From Deltaproteobacteria bacterium (GTDB taxonomy: Bacteria; Myxococcota; Myxococcia; Myxococcales; SZAS-1), in contig JAFEBB010000002.1 in assembly GCA_018266075.1 (NCBI GenBank), forward strand, positions 160,111 to 224,110: a DNA stretch of 64,000 nt, written 5' to 3'. The notes beneath the pieces were generated by a model. That model ran no database searches, was not told the DNA's origin, and worked only from the letters and a program-made list of their open reading frames with translations. Shown here in pieces: positions 1 to 8,440 of the stretch (position 1 is its first letter; every line of letters begins with the position of its first letter). The translations under genes and the position numbers were made by a program.

Positions 1-689
1 CTCCGGCTCTGGCTGAAGGCGAGCAGGGACCGCTGCGCCGCGCCCGCCGGCGAACCGTAGAAGATCGATCGACCGCCGTTGGTCGAGCTGTCGTCTGCGC
101 TCAGGGGCAGGGTGGAGAGCAGGATGTCGCCGTTGGAAATGTCCGCGAGGTACTCCACCACGTTGGGCGTGTTCACCACGGGCATGCTGGCCACGGTCGA
201 GGCGTCGACGAGCTGGAGCGGGGTCACACCCGCGTCGGGCTGGCCGAGGAAGTCGCGCGTGCCTGCGGGGGCGAGCGCCATGGCGTCGGCGGTTCCGCTT
301 GCGGTCTCCACCAGCAGCGCCCCGGCACCGCCGCCGTCGGCCTGTGCGTAGTTGAAGTCGAACTCGTCGTTCCCCATCTGCCCGCTCCCGAGCACCACCT
401 GGCGATAGAGCGTGCCGTTGCTGGAGATGAAGAGGCCCGCGTTCGCGTCCACGTAGAGCGTGCCCTGCGCGTCCCGGCCCACGCCGATGATCGTTCCGAG
501 GGTGATGGGTTTGGGCGCGAGGGGATCGCACGACGCTGTGGCCGAGCTGCCGGAGCTTCCACCGCTGGAGCCGGAGCCGCCTGTGCTCCCGGCGCTGCCG
601 GCGTCGGTGCTGGATGACGAGCCGGTGCAGCCCAGGGCCGCGGCGAAGAGGGCCGCGAGGGACACCGAGAAGAGAAAGGCGCGGTCCAT
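1..689 (-). CDS. Secreted lipoprotein, C-terminus cut by window edge
   Basis: This reading frame starts at an ATG at 689 and runs off the left edge, so the C-terminus is missing. The N-terminus is a typical lipoprotein signal: a short charged start, a hydrophobic Ala/Leu/Phe stretch, then a lipobox ending in ALGC. After the lipidated Cys comes a Ser/Gly/Thr linker of about 30 residues, then a soluble domain with strand-rich segments and an Asp/Gly pattern (VDANAGLFISSNGTLY) that suggests beta-propeller-like repeats. I do not recognise a named family. The stalk style recurs in other lipoproteins of this window. The role is unknown; an outer-membrane or surface location is inferred from the signal. 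Confidence 0.7.
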   Translation of the reverse strand, partial: MDRAFLFSVSLAALFAAALGCTGSSSSTDAGSAGSTGGSGSSGGSSGSSATASCDPLAPKPITLGTIIGVGRDAQGTLYVDANAGLFISSNGTLYRQVVLGSGQMGNDEFDFNYAQADGGGAGALLVETASGTADAMALAPAGTRDFLGQPDAGVTPLQLVDASTVASMPVVNTPNVVEYLADISNGDILLSTLPLSADDSSTNGGRSIFYGSPAGAAQRSLLAFSQSR

Positions 690-903
690 GAGAGAGCCCC
701 GACGAAGATGAAATACTCTAGCCTTGGCGCGCTTCGACCGTGGAGGTCCGAGGCGCGCCGAGGCGTTCGGGCCGGCACCCCGGCGGGTCTGTGCGACTGG
801 CATCTCACGCCACTCTCACTGTTCGCTCACGCCAAAACCGACAACGCACGGAACGATCGCTCGCAGCCATCGACACTCCTCGCACCAGCCAACGAGGGCA
901 GCG

Positions 904-1644
904 ATGACTTCCGTGACCCGCAAGCCGCACAGCACCTTCAAGACCGTCGACCTCAACGTGAAGAGCTTGCCGCTGATGAAGCAGTCGCAGGTGGAGCACG
1001 ACATCCACCGCGCGACGAGCGAGGGCAGCATCATCGCCTGGCAGGAGATCTCGCCGGCGCGCTACCGGCAGGCCATCAAGGACCTGCCGAAGGACTGGGC
1101 GAGCTACACGCCGCACGACAAGGGCGGCCTCCCCATCGAGGATCCGATCTCCTGGAACACGAAGGAGTGGACCCAGGTCGACGCGGGCTTCAAGCGCACG
1201 CACACCGGCAAGGCCAAGGTGTCGCCGAACCGGTACGTCACCTGGGTGAAGCTGAAGAACAAGGAGACGCGTCAGACCATCGTGCGAATGAACACGCACA
1301 CCGTCTCGGCCGGCTGGAGCCACAAGCCCGGCGGCGTGAGCGACCGCGCGTGGCGCCAGGAGAAGTGGCACGAGCACATGGCGATCATGAAGCGGAGGGT
1401 GGCCCACTTCGAGAAGCAGGGTTACCCGGTGATCGTGAGCGGCGACTTCAACCGCAACCACGACAAGGTGCTGGGCAACGAGGTCCGCTACGACAGCGGC
1501 CTGCGCGCCCACACCCACGGCGCGTCGACGCTGGACTACATGATGAGCAGCCGGAACAAGGAGCTGAAGAAGCTCGGCTTCCGCGTGGATGATCACTTCG
1601 CGTCGGATCACAACGCGCTGATTGGGACGTACGAGCTGAAGTAG
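904..1644 (+). CDS. Endonuclease/exonuclease/phosphatase (EEP) fold protein
   Basis: The 246-residue protein has the landmarks of the EEP superfamily: WQE near residue 46 (metal-binding Glu), the catalytic loop VSGDFNRN near residue 180, and the terminal SDHNALIG motif. EEP enzymes cleave phosphodiester or phosphomonoester bonds using a divalent metal. The frame is open for 60 codons further upstream, but the ATG at 904 is preceded by GAGGG at a good distance, so this start is chosen. No signal peptide is visible with this start. The substrate (DNA, RNA, lipid or sugar phosphate) cannot be told from sequence. It is monocistronic and convergent with the Rieske gene. Confidence 0.8.
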   Translation: MTSVTRKPHSTFKTVDLNVKSLPLMKQSQVEHDIHRATSEGSIIAWQEISPARYRQAIKDLPKDWASYTPHDKGGLPIEDPISWNTKEWTQVDAGFKRTHTGKAKVSPNRYVTWVKLKNKETRQTIVRMNTHTVSAGWSHKPGGVSDRAWRQEKWHEHMAIMKRRVAHFEKQGYPVIVSGDFNRNHDKVLGNEVRYDSGLRAHTHGASTLDYMMSSRNKELKKLGFRVDDHFASDHNALIGTYELK

Positions 1645-1664
1645 AAAGACCGGGTCGCCTCACC

Positions 1665-2339
1665 TCAAGCGAGCTGCACGTAGATGTTGCAGCCGTCGGT
1701 GCAGACCGGGATCGAGGTGAGCGGAACCGTCGCCGGGCCTTGAAGGACGTTCCCGTAGAAGTCGAAGCCAGAGCCGTGGCAGTTGCAATAGAGGAAGTTC
1801 CGGTTGTGGTTGCTCATGGGGCGCACGCTGCAGCACTGGTGCGTGCAGCCGGTCGAGAGCGCGGTGAACGTGCCTGCGGTCGGCTGCAGCACCACGAACT
1901 GGCTGTAGGGCGCACCCGGCGCGCTGCACTGCTGATCGGTGAAGCGCGCGTCGCTATAGATCTTGCCGCCGCCGAGCGGGATGTCGCCCACCGGGATCAC
2001 GAAGGTGTTGGCGTCCTGGGTGCACGCTGTGCTGCAACCGGTGGTGCCCGTCGAGCCCGAGCCCGTCGCTCCCGTGGACGCCGAGCTGCCGCCGCTCGTG
2101 CTGGTGTTGATGGAGCCGCCGTTGGTGGTGCCCGTGAACCCGCCCTGGCTGGCGCCGGTCGTCGTCGAACCGGCCGTGGTCGTGCCCCCGGTGGCGCCTG
2201 TCGTCGAAGAGCCGTCGGGGCTCGAGGCGCCACAGCCGACCGAAGGAAGGGCGACGACCGCGCTCAGCAAGGCGCCGCCGCGCAGCAGCTTGCGCCGATC
2301 CAGCTCGGCGCGGAGCAGCAACATCCATCGGGAACCCAT
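1665..2339 (-). CDS. Exported Rieske [2Fe-2S] lipoprotein
   Basis: The 224-residue protein has a twin-arginine type signal (RRKLLRGG at residues 15-22) followed by a hydrophobic stretch and a lipobox ending at Cys36, so it is probably folded before Tat export and then lipidated. A Gly/Ser/Thr linker fills residues 40-100. The C-terminal domain carries the full Rieske ligand pattern, C165-x-H167 and C185-x2-H188 with 17 residues between boxes, and two extra Cys in box I that could form the usual disulfide. No cytochrome b partner is nearby. It is divergent from a small c-type cytochrome lipoprotein, which suggests a periplasmic electron-transfer role by inference only. Confidence 0.85.
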   Translation of the reverse strand: MGSRWMLLLRAELDRRKLLRGGALLSAVVALPSVGCGASSPDGSSTTGATGGTTTAGSTTTGASQGGFTGTTNGGSINTSTSGGSSASTGATGSGSTGTTGCSTACTQDANTFVIPVGDIPLGGGKIYSDARFTDQQCSAPGAPYSQFVVLQPTAGTFTALSTGCTHQCCSVRPMSNHNRNFLYCNCHGSGFDFYGNVLQGPATVPLTSIPVCTDGCNIYVQLA

Positions 2340-2568
2340 CGCGTGCCCTCGCCTCGTGGTTGGTGACTGAGTTGTTCAACGGGCAGCGCGCGAAAACGTG
2401 GCGCGCCGCGAGGCGACTCCATGAAACTTCGCAAGGACCCTCGCGCCCCGCGCGGGTCGCGGGTGATCGGTCGCGCGCATCCGCGGGCCGGCTTCTTCGT
2501 TTCTTCAGAGTGGGCGGCGTGAGGCCGCTCCCGGCCGGGCCCGTGCGGCCGGAGTCGTCGAGGACAAC

Positions 2569-2946
2569 GTGACATCGCAACGTGAACGACGCGGCCGCGA
2601 CACGGCCGTCGTGGGATTGCTCTGCGCCATCGCGCTGCTTTGTGCCGCAGTGCTCTTCTTGCCGGGCTGCGGCGGCGGAGTCGGCCCGGGCGGCTTGGGA
2701 TCTTCCGGTGGCCTGGGTGACGGCGGCTCGAACTGCGGCGCCGACACCTGGAACAGCTTCGCCCAGGGCTTCTTCGCCACGAACTGTGGCGGCTGCCACG
2801 GGTTCGCGTCGTCGAAGTCGGGTGTGAACGGTCAGGCAGGAGCGATTCGGTCGCGCATCGACTCCGGCTCCATGCCACCCGGCGGCGGCGTGAGCAGCGC
2901 CGACATCGACCGCATCGACAACTGGATGGATTGCGGAGCGCCCTGA
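2569..2946 (+). CDS. Small c-type cytochrome lipoprotein
   Basis: The frame begins at a GTG at 2569 with GAGG upstream and encodes 125 residues. A hydrophobic segment at residues 14-33 ends in a lipobox (LPGC, Cys34). A Gly-rich spacer leads to one haem-binding motif, CGGCH at residues 73-77, and SMPPGG near residue 102 supplies the likely distal Met ligand. Two other Cys (56 and near the C-terminus) could form a disulfide. The size and motif fit a minimal mono-haem cytochrome c domain on the outer face of a membrane. It shares an upstream region with the Rieske gene, so joint regulation is plausible. Confidence 0.8.
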   Translation: MTSQRERRGRDTAVVGLLCAIALLCAAVLFLPGCGGGVGPGGLGSSGGLGDGGSNCGADTWNSFAQGFFATNCGGCHGFASSKSGVNGQAGAIRSRIDSGSMPPGGGVSSADIDRIDNWMDCGAP

Positions 2947-2950
2947 TCGC

Positions 2951-3760
2951 TCACGGGCTCGGCAGCGTCCCGACGTTCGATATGGCCACCGGCGTTGCCG
3001 GCGCGCGCCGCAGCGTCAAGACGAGCGCCGTGGCAGCGGCAGCGAAGATCAGCAGCGAGAGGAACTGGCTCGTCGACAGCACGCCGAAGACGAACCCGCG
3101 CACCGGATCGCCGCGAAAGAACTCGATCACGAATCGGATGACTGAGTAGGCGAGCGCGTAGGTGAGCGCCAGCTGTCCGTCGAAGCGCCGCTTGGGCGCC
3201 AGGCGAAGGAGGAACGTGAACAGCACCAGCTCGCAGAATGCCTCGTAGAGCTGCGTCGGGTGGACCGGCACGCCGCGCAGCGCGGGATCCACGGCGCCGG
3301 AGGTGAAGCGAACACCCCACGGCAAATCGGTGGCGCGGCCGTGGCAGCAGCCCGCGAAGAAGCAGCCCAGCCGGCCGATGATGTGCACGCCCGAGAGGCA
3401 GGCGAGCAGGATGTCGAGCGAGGCCACGACGGGCAGCTTCCGCCAGCGCGAGTAGACGACCGCGACCAGGCCGCCGAGCAGCGGTGCGCCGAGGAAGTCG
3501 AGCCCGCCGTCGCTGAGCGCGAAGACCTCCATCGGGTGCGCGCTGAAGTACGTGCGGTTCACGATCACGAAGAGCAGCCGCGCGCCGGTGACCGCGCCCG
3601 CGATGGCCCAGAAGGCGAGGTCGTAGAGCGCGCTCGCGGGCTGGCCATAGATCGGCGCCAGGTGCCGGAGGATGGGAATCAGCATCAGCGCGCCAATGCC
3701 CATCGCCAGGCCGTAGCTCGTGACCGGGTGGCTGCCGATGTGGAAGAGCACGGGGTACAT
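2951..3760 (-). CDS. lgt: Prolipoprotein diacylglyceryl transferase
   Basis: Lgt transfers a diacylglyceryl group from phosphatidylglycerol to the lipobox Cys of prolipoproteins in the inner membrane. The 269-residue protein is of family length and has multiple membrane segments. The family signature is at residues 129-142, including GRLGCFFAGCCHGR, with HPTQLYE at 167-173 and a late RFVIEFFRGD. The N-terminus MYPVLFHIG is typical, so the ATG at 3760 is chosen over a TTG seven codons upstream. It ends 4 bp beyond the end of the cytochrome gene, convergently. The many lipoproteins in this window would be its substrates. Confidence 0.93.
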   Translation of the reverse strand: MYPVLFHIGSHPVTSYGLAMGIGALMLIPILRHLAPIYGQPASALYDLAFWAIAGAVTGARLLFVIVNRTYFSAHPMEVFALSDGGLDFLGAPLLGGLVAVVYSRWRKLPVVASLDILLACLSGVHIIGRLGCFFAGCCHGRATDLPWGVRFTSGAVDPALRGVPVHPTQLYEAFCELVLFTFLLRLAPKRRFDGQLALTYALAYSVIRFVIEFFRGDPVRGFVFGVLSTSQFLSLLIFAAAATALVLTLRRAPATPVAISNVGTLPSP

Positions 3761-3832
3761 GGCGATCCGCGTATAGCTCAAGGGCGGCGTGAGGAGAAAG
3801 GCGCTGCGGGCTGCCGGGCGCTTGCTGGCTTC

Positions 3833-4537
3833 CTAGGTTCGCCGGTCGCGCACCTGCAGCGTCCCGGTCATCCGCGAACCGATGAGCTCGAGCACGGCGT
3901 CGAGCTGCACCTGAAGCGATGCGGGCTCCGGCAAGTTCCTCGCTGCGAGGAGGACCCGATTCTCGAATTCATCGAGCAGCACCACGCGAACCTCTGGGAA
4001 CGGCGCCCCGACGCTGCGCTCGATCGCGATCCAGTTCCGCGACGGACTGGGCAGGAGATTGAAGACCGCCAGCCCTCGCGCCGACAGCTTCCGCGCGATC
4101 AGCTTGGGCAAGACGTCGAACGACACATCGGGCTTCTGCACGTCGCCGTCTTCGAGCTGCATGGAGAGGTCCTCGACGATGCACGGCTGGCGTCGCCGCT
4201 GCCTTCGCATGAAATCGACCGCGTCGGTGCGGGTGACGGAGACGTCGCCGGCCCAGGCGCGCGCGTGTCGCTGGAAGAGCCGCGCGCCAGTGAGATCGAG
4301 ATCGATGCCGTGCACGCGGTCGTCGCGGCCGAGCGCGCGAAGCGGCGCGATCATCCCGCCCGCCGCGAAGCCGAGGAGCGTGACCTCGTCGCCCCCAGAG
4401 AGCGCTGCCAGCGCGGCGGCGAGGACATCAAAGACGCTGTGGGTCGGCCCAGGGCGCACGGGCAGCTCGCTGATGACGTGGCGTCCGTGCACGAGGCGGA
4501 CGCTGCCGCGGGTCTTCCGCGTCTTCATGGTGGGCAC
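3833..4537 (-). CDS. SAM-dependent methyltransferase / spermidine synthase-like protein
   Basis: The 234-residue protein resembles the Rossmann fold of spermidine-synthase-like proteins: a glycine-rich strand-loop (LLGFAAGGMIAPL, near 55-67) followed by an acidic strand end (GIDLD near 77-81) and a mid-protein Asp (IVEDL). The usual catalytic Asp pairs of true polyamine synthases are not clear, so the activity is uncertain. The GTG start at 4537 has GAGGT five bases upstream; an ATG three codons later is the alternative. It starts 3 bp after the oxyR stop and is almost certainly cotranscribed with it. Confidence 0.6.
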   Translation of the reverse strand: MPTMKTRKTRGSVRLVHGRHVISELPVRPGPTHSVFDVLAAALAALSGGDEVTLLGFAAGGMIAPLRALGRDDRVHGIDLDLTGARLFQRHARAWAGDVSVTRTDAVDFMRRQRRRQPCIVEDLSMQLEDGDVQKPDVSFDVLPKLIARKLSARGLAVFNLLPSPSRNWIAIERSVGAPFPEVRVVLLDEFENRVLLAARNLPEPASLQVQLDAVLELIGSRMTGTLQVRDRRT

Positions 4538-4540
4538 CGA

Positions 4541-5458
4541 CTACCTCGAAGCCGACTGCGGGTACGCGTCCTTCATCAACTGCGCCAACTTCCGCAAGCT
4601 CTCGGCCAGCGGCGAGCCCTTGCGCCAGATGAGCGCCAGCGTCCGTGCGGGCGAGGTCGCGAGGGGACGCAGCGTCAGGTTGGCCGCGCGCCTCTCCGTG
4701 GGCGCCGCGAGCTCGGGCAGGAGCGTCACGCCCGCGCCGCCTGCGACCATCTGCGCCAGCGTCGCCAGGCTCGTCGCGCGGAACTCGAGCTCGTGGACGT
4801 GCGCCCGCTGGCAGAACGCCAGCGCCTGGTCGCGAAAGCAGTGCCCTTCGTCGAGCAGGAGCACGTCCTCGTCGCGCAGCTCGGAGAGGTGCACCGGGCC
4901 GCGCCCCTTGGAGAGCGGATGGTCGGCCGGCGCCGCCACCACGAACGGATCGCGCGCGAGCACCGCGTGCTCCACGTCGCCAACTTCTGCCTCGAGCGCG
5001 ACCACCGCGGCGTCGAGGTTGCCTGCTTGCAGCGAAACCACGAGATCGGCCGTCTTCTCTTCGCTCCAGGCGAGCATCAGCTTGGGCAGCTTGCGGCGAA
5101 CGAGCGGAGTCACCCGCGGCAGCAGATAGGGCGCGACGGTGGGAATCACGCCCAGTCGCAGCGTCCCACTCAGCGGCTCGCCGAGCAGCCGGGCCGCCTC
5201 GGCGAGGTCGTCCGCTTCCACGAGGAGCCGCCGGGCGCGCGGCAGGAGCGTCTCGCCGGCCGCCGTGAGCAGCACCCGTCCGTGCCCGCGCTCGAAGAGC
5301 ACCGCGCCCAGCGCCGCTTCGAGCTGGGCGAGCTGGGCGGACAGCGCCGGCTGGGAGACCGCGCACGAGGCCGCCGCCTTGCGAAAGCTCAAGGTCTCCG
5401 CGACGGCCACGGCGTACTGGAGCTGCCGCAGCGAGAAGGGGTGGGGCGCGTGGCGCAC
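4541..5458 (-). CDS. oxyR: LysR-family peroxide sensor, OxyR type
   Basis: The 305-residue protein has an N-terminal LysR winged helix (residues 8-66) and a type-2 periplasmic-binding effector domain. Its LDEGHCFRDQALAFC segment places Cys207 and Cys216 nine positions apart, as with Cys199 and Cys208 that form the redox disulfide of E. coli OxyR. This marks it as a true peroxide sensor rather than a generic LysR. It is transcribed away from dps, a classic OxyR target, and an OxyR-like operator lies between them. The start is a GTG at 5458. The downstream gene starts within 3 bp and is probably in the same operon. Confidence 0.9.
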   Translation of the reverse strand: MRHAPHPFSLRQLQYAVAVAETLSFRKAAASCAVSQPALSAQLAQLEAALGAVLFERGHGRVLLTAAGETLLPRARRLLVEADDLAEAARLLGEPLSGTLRLGVIPTVAPYLLPRVTPLVRRKLPKLMLAWSEEKTADLVVSLQAGNLDAAVVALEAEVGDVEHAVLARDPFVVAAPADHPLSKGRGPVHLSELRDEDVLLLDEGHCFRDQALAFCQRAHVHELEFRATSLATLAQMVAGGAGVTLLPELAAPTERRAANLTLRPLATSPARTLALIWRKGSPLAESLRKLAQLMKDAYPQSASR

Positions 5459-5459
5459 G

Positions 5460-5496
5460 ATAGCTCCCGGTTATCGACTCCATCTAAACGATGTCT
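5460..5496. promoter_or_regulatory. Candidate OxyR operator between oxyR and dps
   Basis: The 37 bp fit the OxyR spacing ATAG-N7-CTAT-N7-ATAG-N7-CTAT: ATAG at 5460-5463, TTAT at 5471-5474, ATCT at 5482-5485 and GTCT at 5493-5496. The four quarter-sites match 4, 3, 2 and 2 of 4 bases. The site abuts the oxyR start codon and lies about 65 bp before dps, where it could repress oxyR and activate dps. The distal half is weak, so this is a candidate. Confidence 0.5.
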
Positions 5497-5559
5497 TGGC
5501 CGTATCGCCAGCAGAAGCGCACGCTCTCACCCGTACGCAAACGAAGAACGGAGAGACCC

Positions 5560-6042
5560 ATGACCTCGAAAGAACGGACGATGGACATCGGCATCGACGC
5601 GAAGGCGCGCAAGCAGATCGTCGATGGGCTCGCGCGGCTGCTGGCGGACACGTACACGCTCTATTTGAAGACGCATAACTTCCACTGGAACGTCACCGGG
5701 CCGCAGTTCCAGACGCTACACTTGATGTTCGAGACCCAGTACACGGAGCTGGCGCTGGCGGTGGATCTCATCGCCGAGCGGATCCGCGCGCTCGGGCACC
5801 CGGCGCCGGGCAGCTACGCGGCGTTCGGGGCGCTCTCGAGCATCAAGGAGGAGACCGGCGTGCCGCCCGCGACGGGGATGATCGAGCAGCTGGTCCAGGG
5901 CCAGGAGGCGGTGGTGCGAACCGCGCGCGAGATCTTCCCCGTGGTCGACGCTGCGCACGACGAGCCGACCGCGGATCTGCTCACCCAGCGCATGCAGGTG
6001 CACGAGAAGACCGCGTGGATGCTGCGCAGCTTGCTGGCGTGA
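5560..6042 (+). CDS. dps: Dps ferritin-like DNA-protection protein
   Basis: Dps forms a 12-mer that oxidises Fe(II) with hydrogen peroxide and shields DNA. The 160-residue protein has the intersubunit ferroxidase ligands at the spacing of E. coli Dps: H42 and H54 (12 apart) from one subunit, with E58, D69 and E73. HNFHWNVTG near 39-47 is the family signature. The ATG at 5560 is preceded by GGAGAG, so it is preferred over an in-frame ATG 23 codons upstream, which would also overlap the candidate operator. A later ATG at 5581 is possible. Divergent transcription from oxyR implies peroxide induction. Confidence 0.92.
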   Translation: MTSKERTMDIGIDAKARKQIVDGLARLLADTYTLYLKTHNFHWNVTGPQFQTLHLMFETQYTELALAVDLIAERIRALGHPAPGSYAAFGALSSIKEETGVPPATGMIEQLVQGQEAVVRTAREIFPVVDAAHDEPTADLLTQRMQVHEKTAWMLRSLLA

Positions 6043-6162
6043 CGAAGGCGCGCTCGCGACGAAAATCTCAGACCGCTCCCGGATTCCTGAGGTGCGCGCG
6101 GTCGCACGGCCCAGTATCTAGGCGCGATTGCGCGCGGCACCGCACTTGCTGGAAGGTGCGAC

Positions 6163-7050
6163 ATGCGCACCCTCGCCTTCGGCTCGCTGGCCCTCGCCCT
6201 CGCGGGATGCTTCGTCAGTCCGGGTGATCGCAGCGGCTCGACGACCGGCACGTCGGCCACCACGGCGGCGAACGGAACCGGCGCGACCTCCGGAACGGGC
6301 TCGACCGCCGCGGCCAGCAGCACCTCGTCCAGCACCGGGGCCTCGAGCAGCGGGAGCAGCACCGGCGGCTGCGTGGTCGACTCCGACTGCCACCGGTCGG
6401 GCCCCGACGAGTGCAACATCTGCACGGACATGCGGCTGGTCTGCGATCAAGGCGCGTGCGTGTGTGCGTGCCAGGTCGGCTCGAGCTCGGGAACGAGCAG
6501 CAGCTCGGGCTCCACCGGCAGCAGCTGCTGGGGCGATGTGGACTGCCCGCCCGTCGCCGGCGTGAGCCAATACTGCGACATCGCCGTCTCCGAATGCGAC
6601 GGCAACCTCGGCGCGGTCACGCCATCGCCGGGCGTGTGTCACCGCGACTGCGTCGACGGGAGCTGCACCTGCACCCGCGATGACGACTGCCCGATCTTCG
6701 GCTGCGACACCACGCGAGGACAGTGCAACGTGGGCGGCGTGTTCTGTCCGAACGCGCCGCCGTGTCCCGACGGCTGCACCGACTCACACCTCGCCGTGGT
6801 GGTGTGTCCCTTCTGCCTCTGCAGCGCGTGCCCGGAGCCCGATGCGGGAGGCGATCCCTGCGGCGGCTGCAGTGCGGGTTTCACGTGCTGTGGCGCCCAA
6901 GGTGGCGTGGTGCTGATGGACGGCGGCGGAGCGGGCGGGCCGAGCTACGCGTGCCACGCGCTGGAGGTCGACGGCGGGTGCCCGCCGGGCGCGATCTGCG
7001 CGGAGTCGTCGACGGGGATGATCGAGAGCTGCAACTTCTACTACCCGTAG
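6163..7050 (+). CDS. Cys-rich stalked lipoprotein
   Basis: The 295-residue protein has a short signal with lipobox LAGC (Cys16), then about 50 residues of Ser/Thr/Gly/Ala linker, then several Cys-rich modules separated by a second Ser/Gly linker (near 106-122). Cys are spaced like small disulfide-knotted repeats (for example CVVDSDC and CTRDDDC), and pairs of acidic residues before Cys recall Dx-D-D-C modules of other myxobacterial surface proteins. No enzyme motif is visible. Disulfide-rich folding outside the cytoplasm is inferred. It resembles the lipoproteins ending at 50348, 52283 and 60648 in architecture. Confidence 0.75.
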   Translation: MRTLAFGSLALALAGCFVSPGDRSGSTTGTSATTAANGTGATSGTGSTAAASSTSSSTGASSSGSSTGGCVVDSDCHRSGPDECNICTDMRLVCDQGACVCACQVGSSSGTSSSSGSTGSSCWGDVDCPPVAGVSQYCDIAVSECDGNLGAVTPSPGVCHRDCVDGSCTCTRDDDCPIFGCDTTRGQCNVGGVFCPNAPPCPDGCTDSHLAVVVCPFCLCSACPEPDAGGDPCGGCSAGFTCCGAQGGVVLMDGGGAGGPSYACHALEVDGGCPPGAICAESSTGMIESCNFYYP

Positions 7051-7068
7051 CCGCGTGAGGCGTCCGCG

Positions 7069-8424
7069 TCAGTAGCGGCGAGGAAACGCCTGCCAGCCCT
7101 CGGACTGGAGGCGGCCGCCGCGGACCAACAGGATATTTTGGAATTGAAAGATCGCGTCGCCTTCGCGCGGGTGTTGAAAGATCCAATCGCCTGGCGAGAT
7201 CGAGAGCGAGCTCGGCCCCACCATCCATGACTGGTTGGGGACGAGGTTCTCGTTCTCGGGGTCGTTCACGAGCGGCGCCTCGTCAACACCGAGCGGCCAT
7301 ACGAACTCCGCTGCCCAACCGCCGCCGTAGATGGTGAAGCTCTTCTGGTCGCTGTTGGTGGTCTCGAGCGGCTTGGTGACCACCGGCAGCACCACGGAGT
7401 CGTAGGTGGCCAACACCGGCGTGGCGATGAAGCTCGCGGGTTTCAAGTTGCCAATCAACGTGCCCGGGTAGGCCGCCGGTCGGAGCATGCCGCCGCCGGC
7501 TGCCACATCGTTCACCGGTCCAACCCGATCTTTGTAGAGCGGAAAAGTCGCGCTCCCGCCGCTGTTGAAGACGAGGTCGTCGCTCACGAGCCCTGCGAAC
7601 TGCGCGTGCAAGACATCCACGAACGATTGATAAGTTTGAGTGACGGTCTTGAAGGTCTGTCGAATGCTCTCCTCTTCGAGCCCGGGCGCGGCGGGCACGT
7701 TCGCGACGTGGCCGTCGTAGCCCAGGATTCCCGCGAAGCGAATGGCGCTGGGGTTGGCAGTGAAGACGCTGAGCACCGCGGGCAGGTCGCTCGGCGTGCG
7801 AACGCCGCCGCGGTGCAGCCCGACGTCGACCTCCACGCCGACCTGGAGCGTCACCGACAGGCTCGTCGCCAAGGTCACCAGCTCCCGGGCGCGCGCCGGC
7901 GTATCGGCCAGGAACCGCACGCGCTGAACGACGCCGCCCAGATCCTGCGCGGAGTACGTGTGGAGGAACTGGATGACCGCGGCGATGGGTTGCGGCTTGC
8001 CGACCATGACCTGCGCGTTGGGAAACGCTGCCAGGATGGCCGGCAAGAACGGCAGGTGCAGGACGAGGAAGCGATCGACGCCGGTTCTGGTATTTATATA
8101 ATTGAGTACGTCGATCGAGGGGAGCGACTTCTCGACGATGCGGTAGCGGTCCTTGCCGATTGCGCCCACGATGGCGTCCGCGTTCGCGTCGACGCGGTCG
8201 AGGTCGATGATGATCTGCGGCGTCCCGAAGCCGGCCGCGGTCAGGTCTTGCGCGAGCTGGCTGAAGTACGCTCCATCCGGCATTCCCGGCGTGCCGGCGG
8301 CGCACTTGTCACCGCTCTCGGTGGCGCCACTTGCAGATTCGCAGGTAACGCTCGGGGCGCACGACACGGTGGAGAGCGCACCCGCCGCTGCGAACGCACC
8401 TTGAAGAAATGCGCGTCGTTTCAT
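7069..8424 (-). CDS. Tat-exported PLP enzyme of the alanine racemase-fold, DSD1/D-threonine aldolase-like family
   Basis: The 451-residue protein begins MKRRAFLQG, a twin-arginine signal, and a Cys follows the hydrophobic stretch (STVSC), so it is likely a Tat-exported lipoprotein. The mature part matches the N-terminal TIM barrel of fold-III PLP enzymes: strand IIIDLDRVDANADAI, then VEKS with the probable PLP-binding Lys, and late NSGGS phosphate-loop residues. The C-terminal region has FQHPREGD but not the H-x-C zinc pair of D-serine dehydratases, so the reaction is uncertain; D-amino-acid or beta-hydroxy-amino-acid chemistry is inferred. It starts 16 bp after the upstream envelope-protein gene and is cotranscribed with it. 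Confidence 0.7.
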   Translation of the reverse strand: MKRRAFLQGAFAAAGALSTVSCAPSVTCESASGATESGDKCAAGTPGMPDGAYFSQLAQDLTAAGFGTPQIIIDLDRVDANADAIVGAIGKDRYRIVEKSLPSIDVLNYINTRTGVDRFLVLHLPFLPAILAAFPNAQVMVGKPQPIAAVIQFLHTYSAQDLGGVVQRVRFLADTPARARELVTLATSLSVTLQVGVEVDVGLHRGGVRTPSDLPAVLSVFTANPSAIRFAGILGYDGHVANVPAAPGLEEESIRQTFKTVTQTYQSFVDVLHAQFAGLVSDDLVFNSGGSATFPLYKDRVGPVNDVAAGGGMLRPAAYPGTLIGNLKPASFIATPVLATYDSVVLPVVTKPLETTNSDQKSFTIYGGGWAAEFVWPLGVDEAPLVNDPENENLVPNQSWMVGPSSLSISPGDWIFQHPREGDAIFQFQNILLVRGGRLQSEGWQAFPRRY

Positions 8425-8440
8425 GATGGCCGCGGCTCCC

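Noticed and set aside
3260..5563. Very long open frames antisense to real genes (also 9312-11648, 21622-24273, 36510-38996, 52774-56259)
   Set aside because: They are Arg/Ala/Gly/His-rich, lack domains or ribosome sites, and lie opposite genes with clear motifs. Long antisense frames are expected at this GC content.
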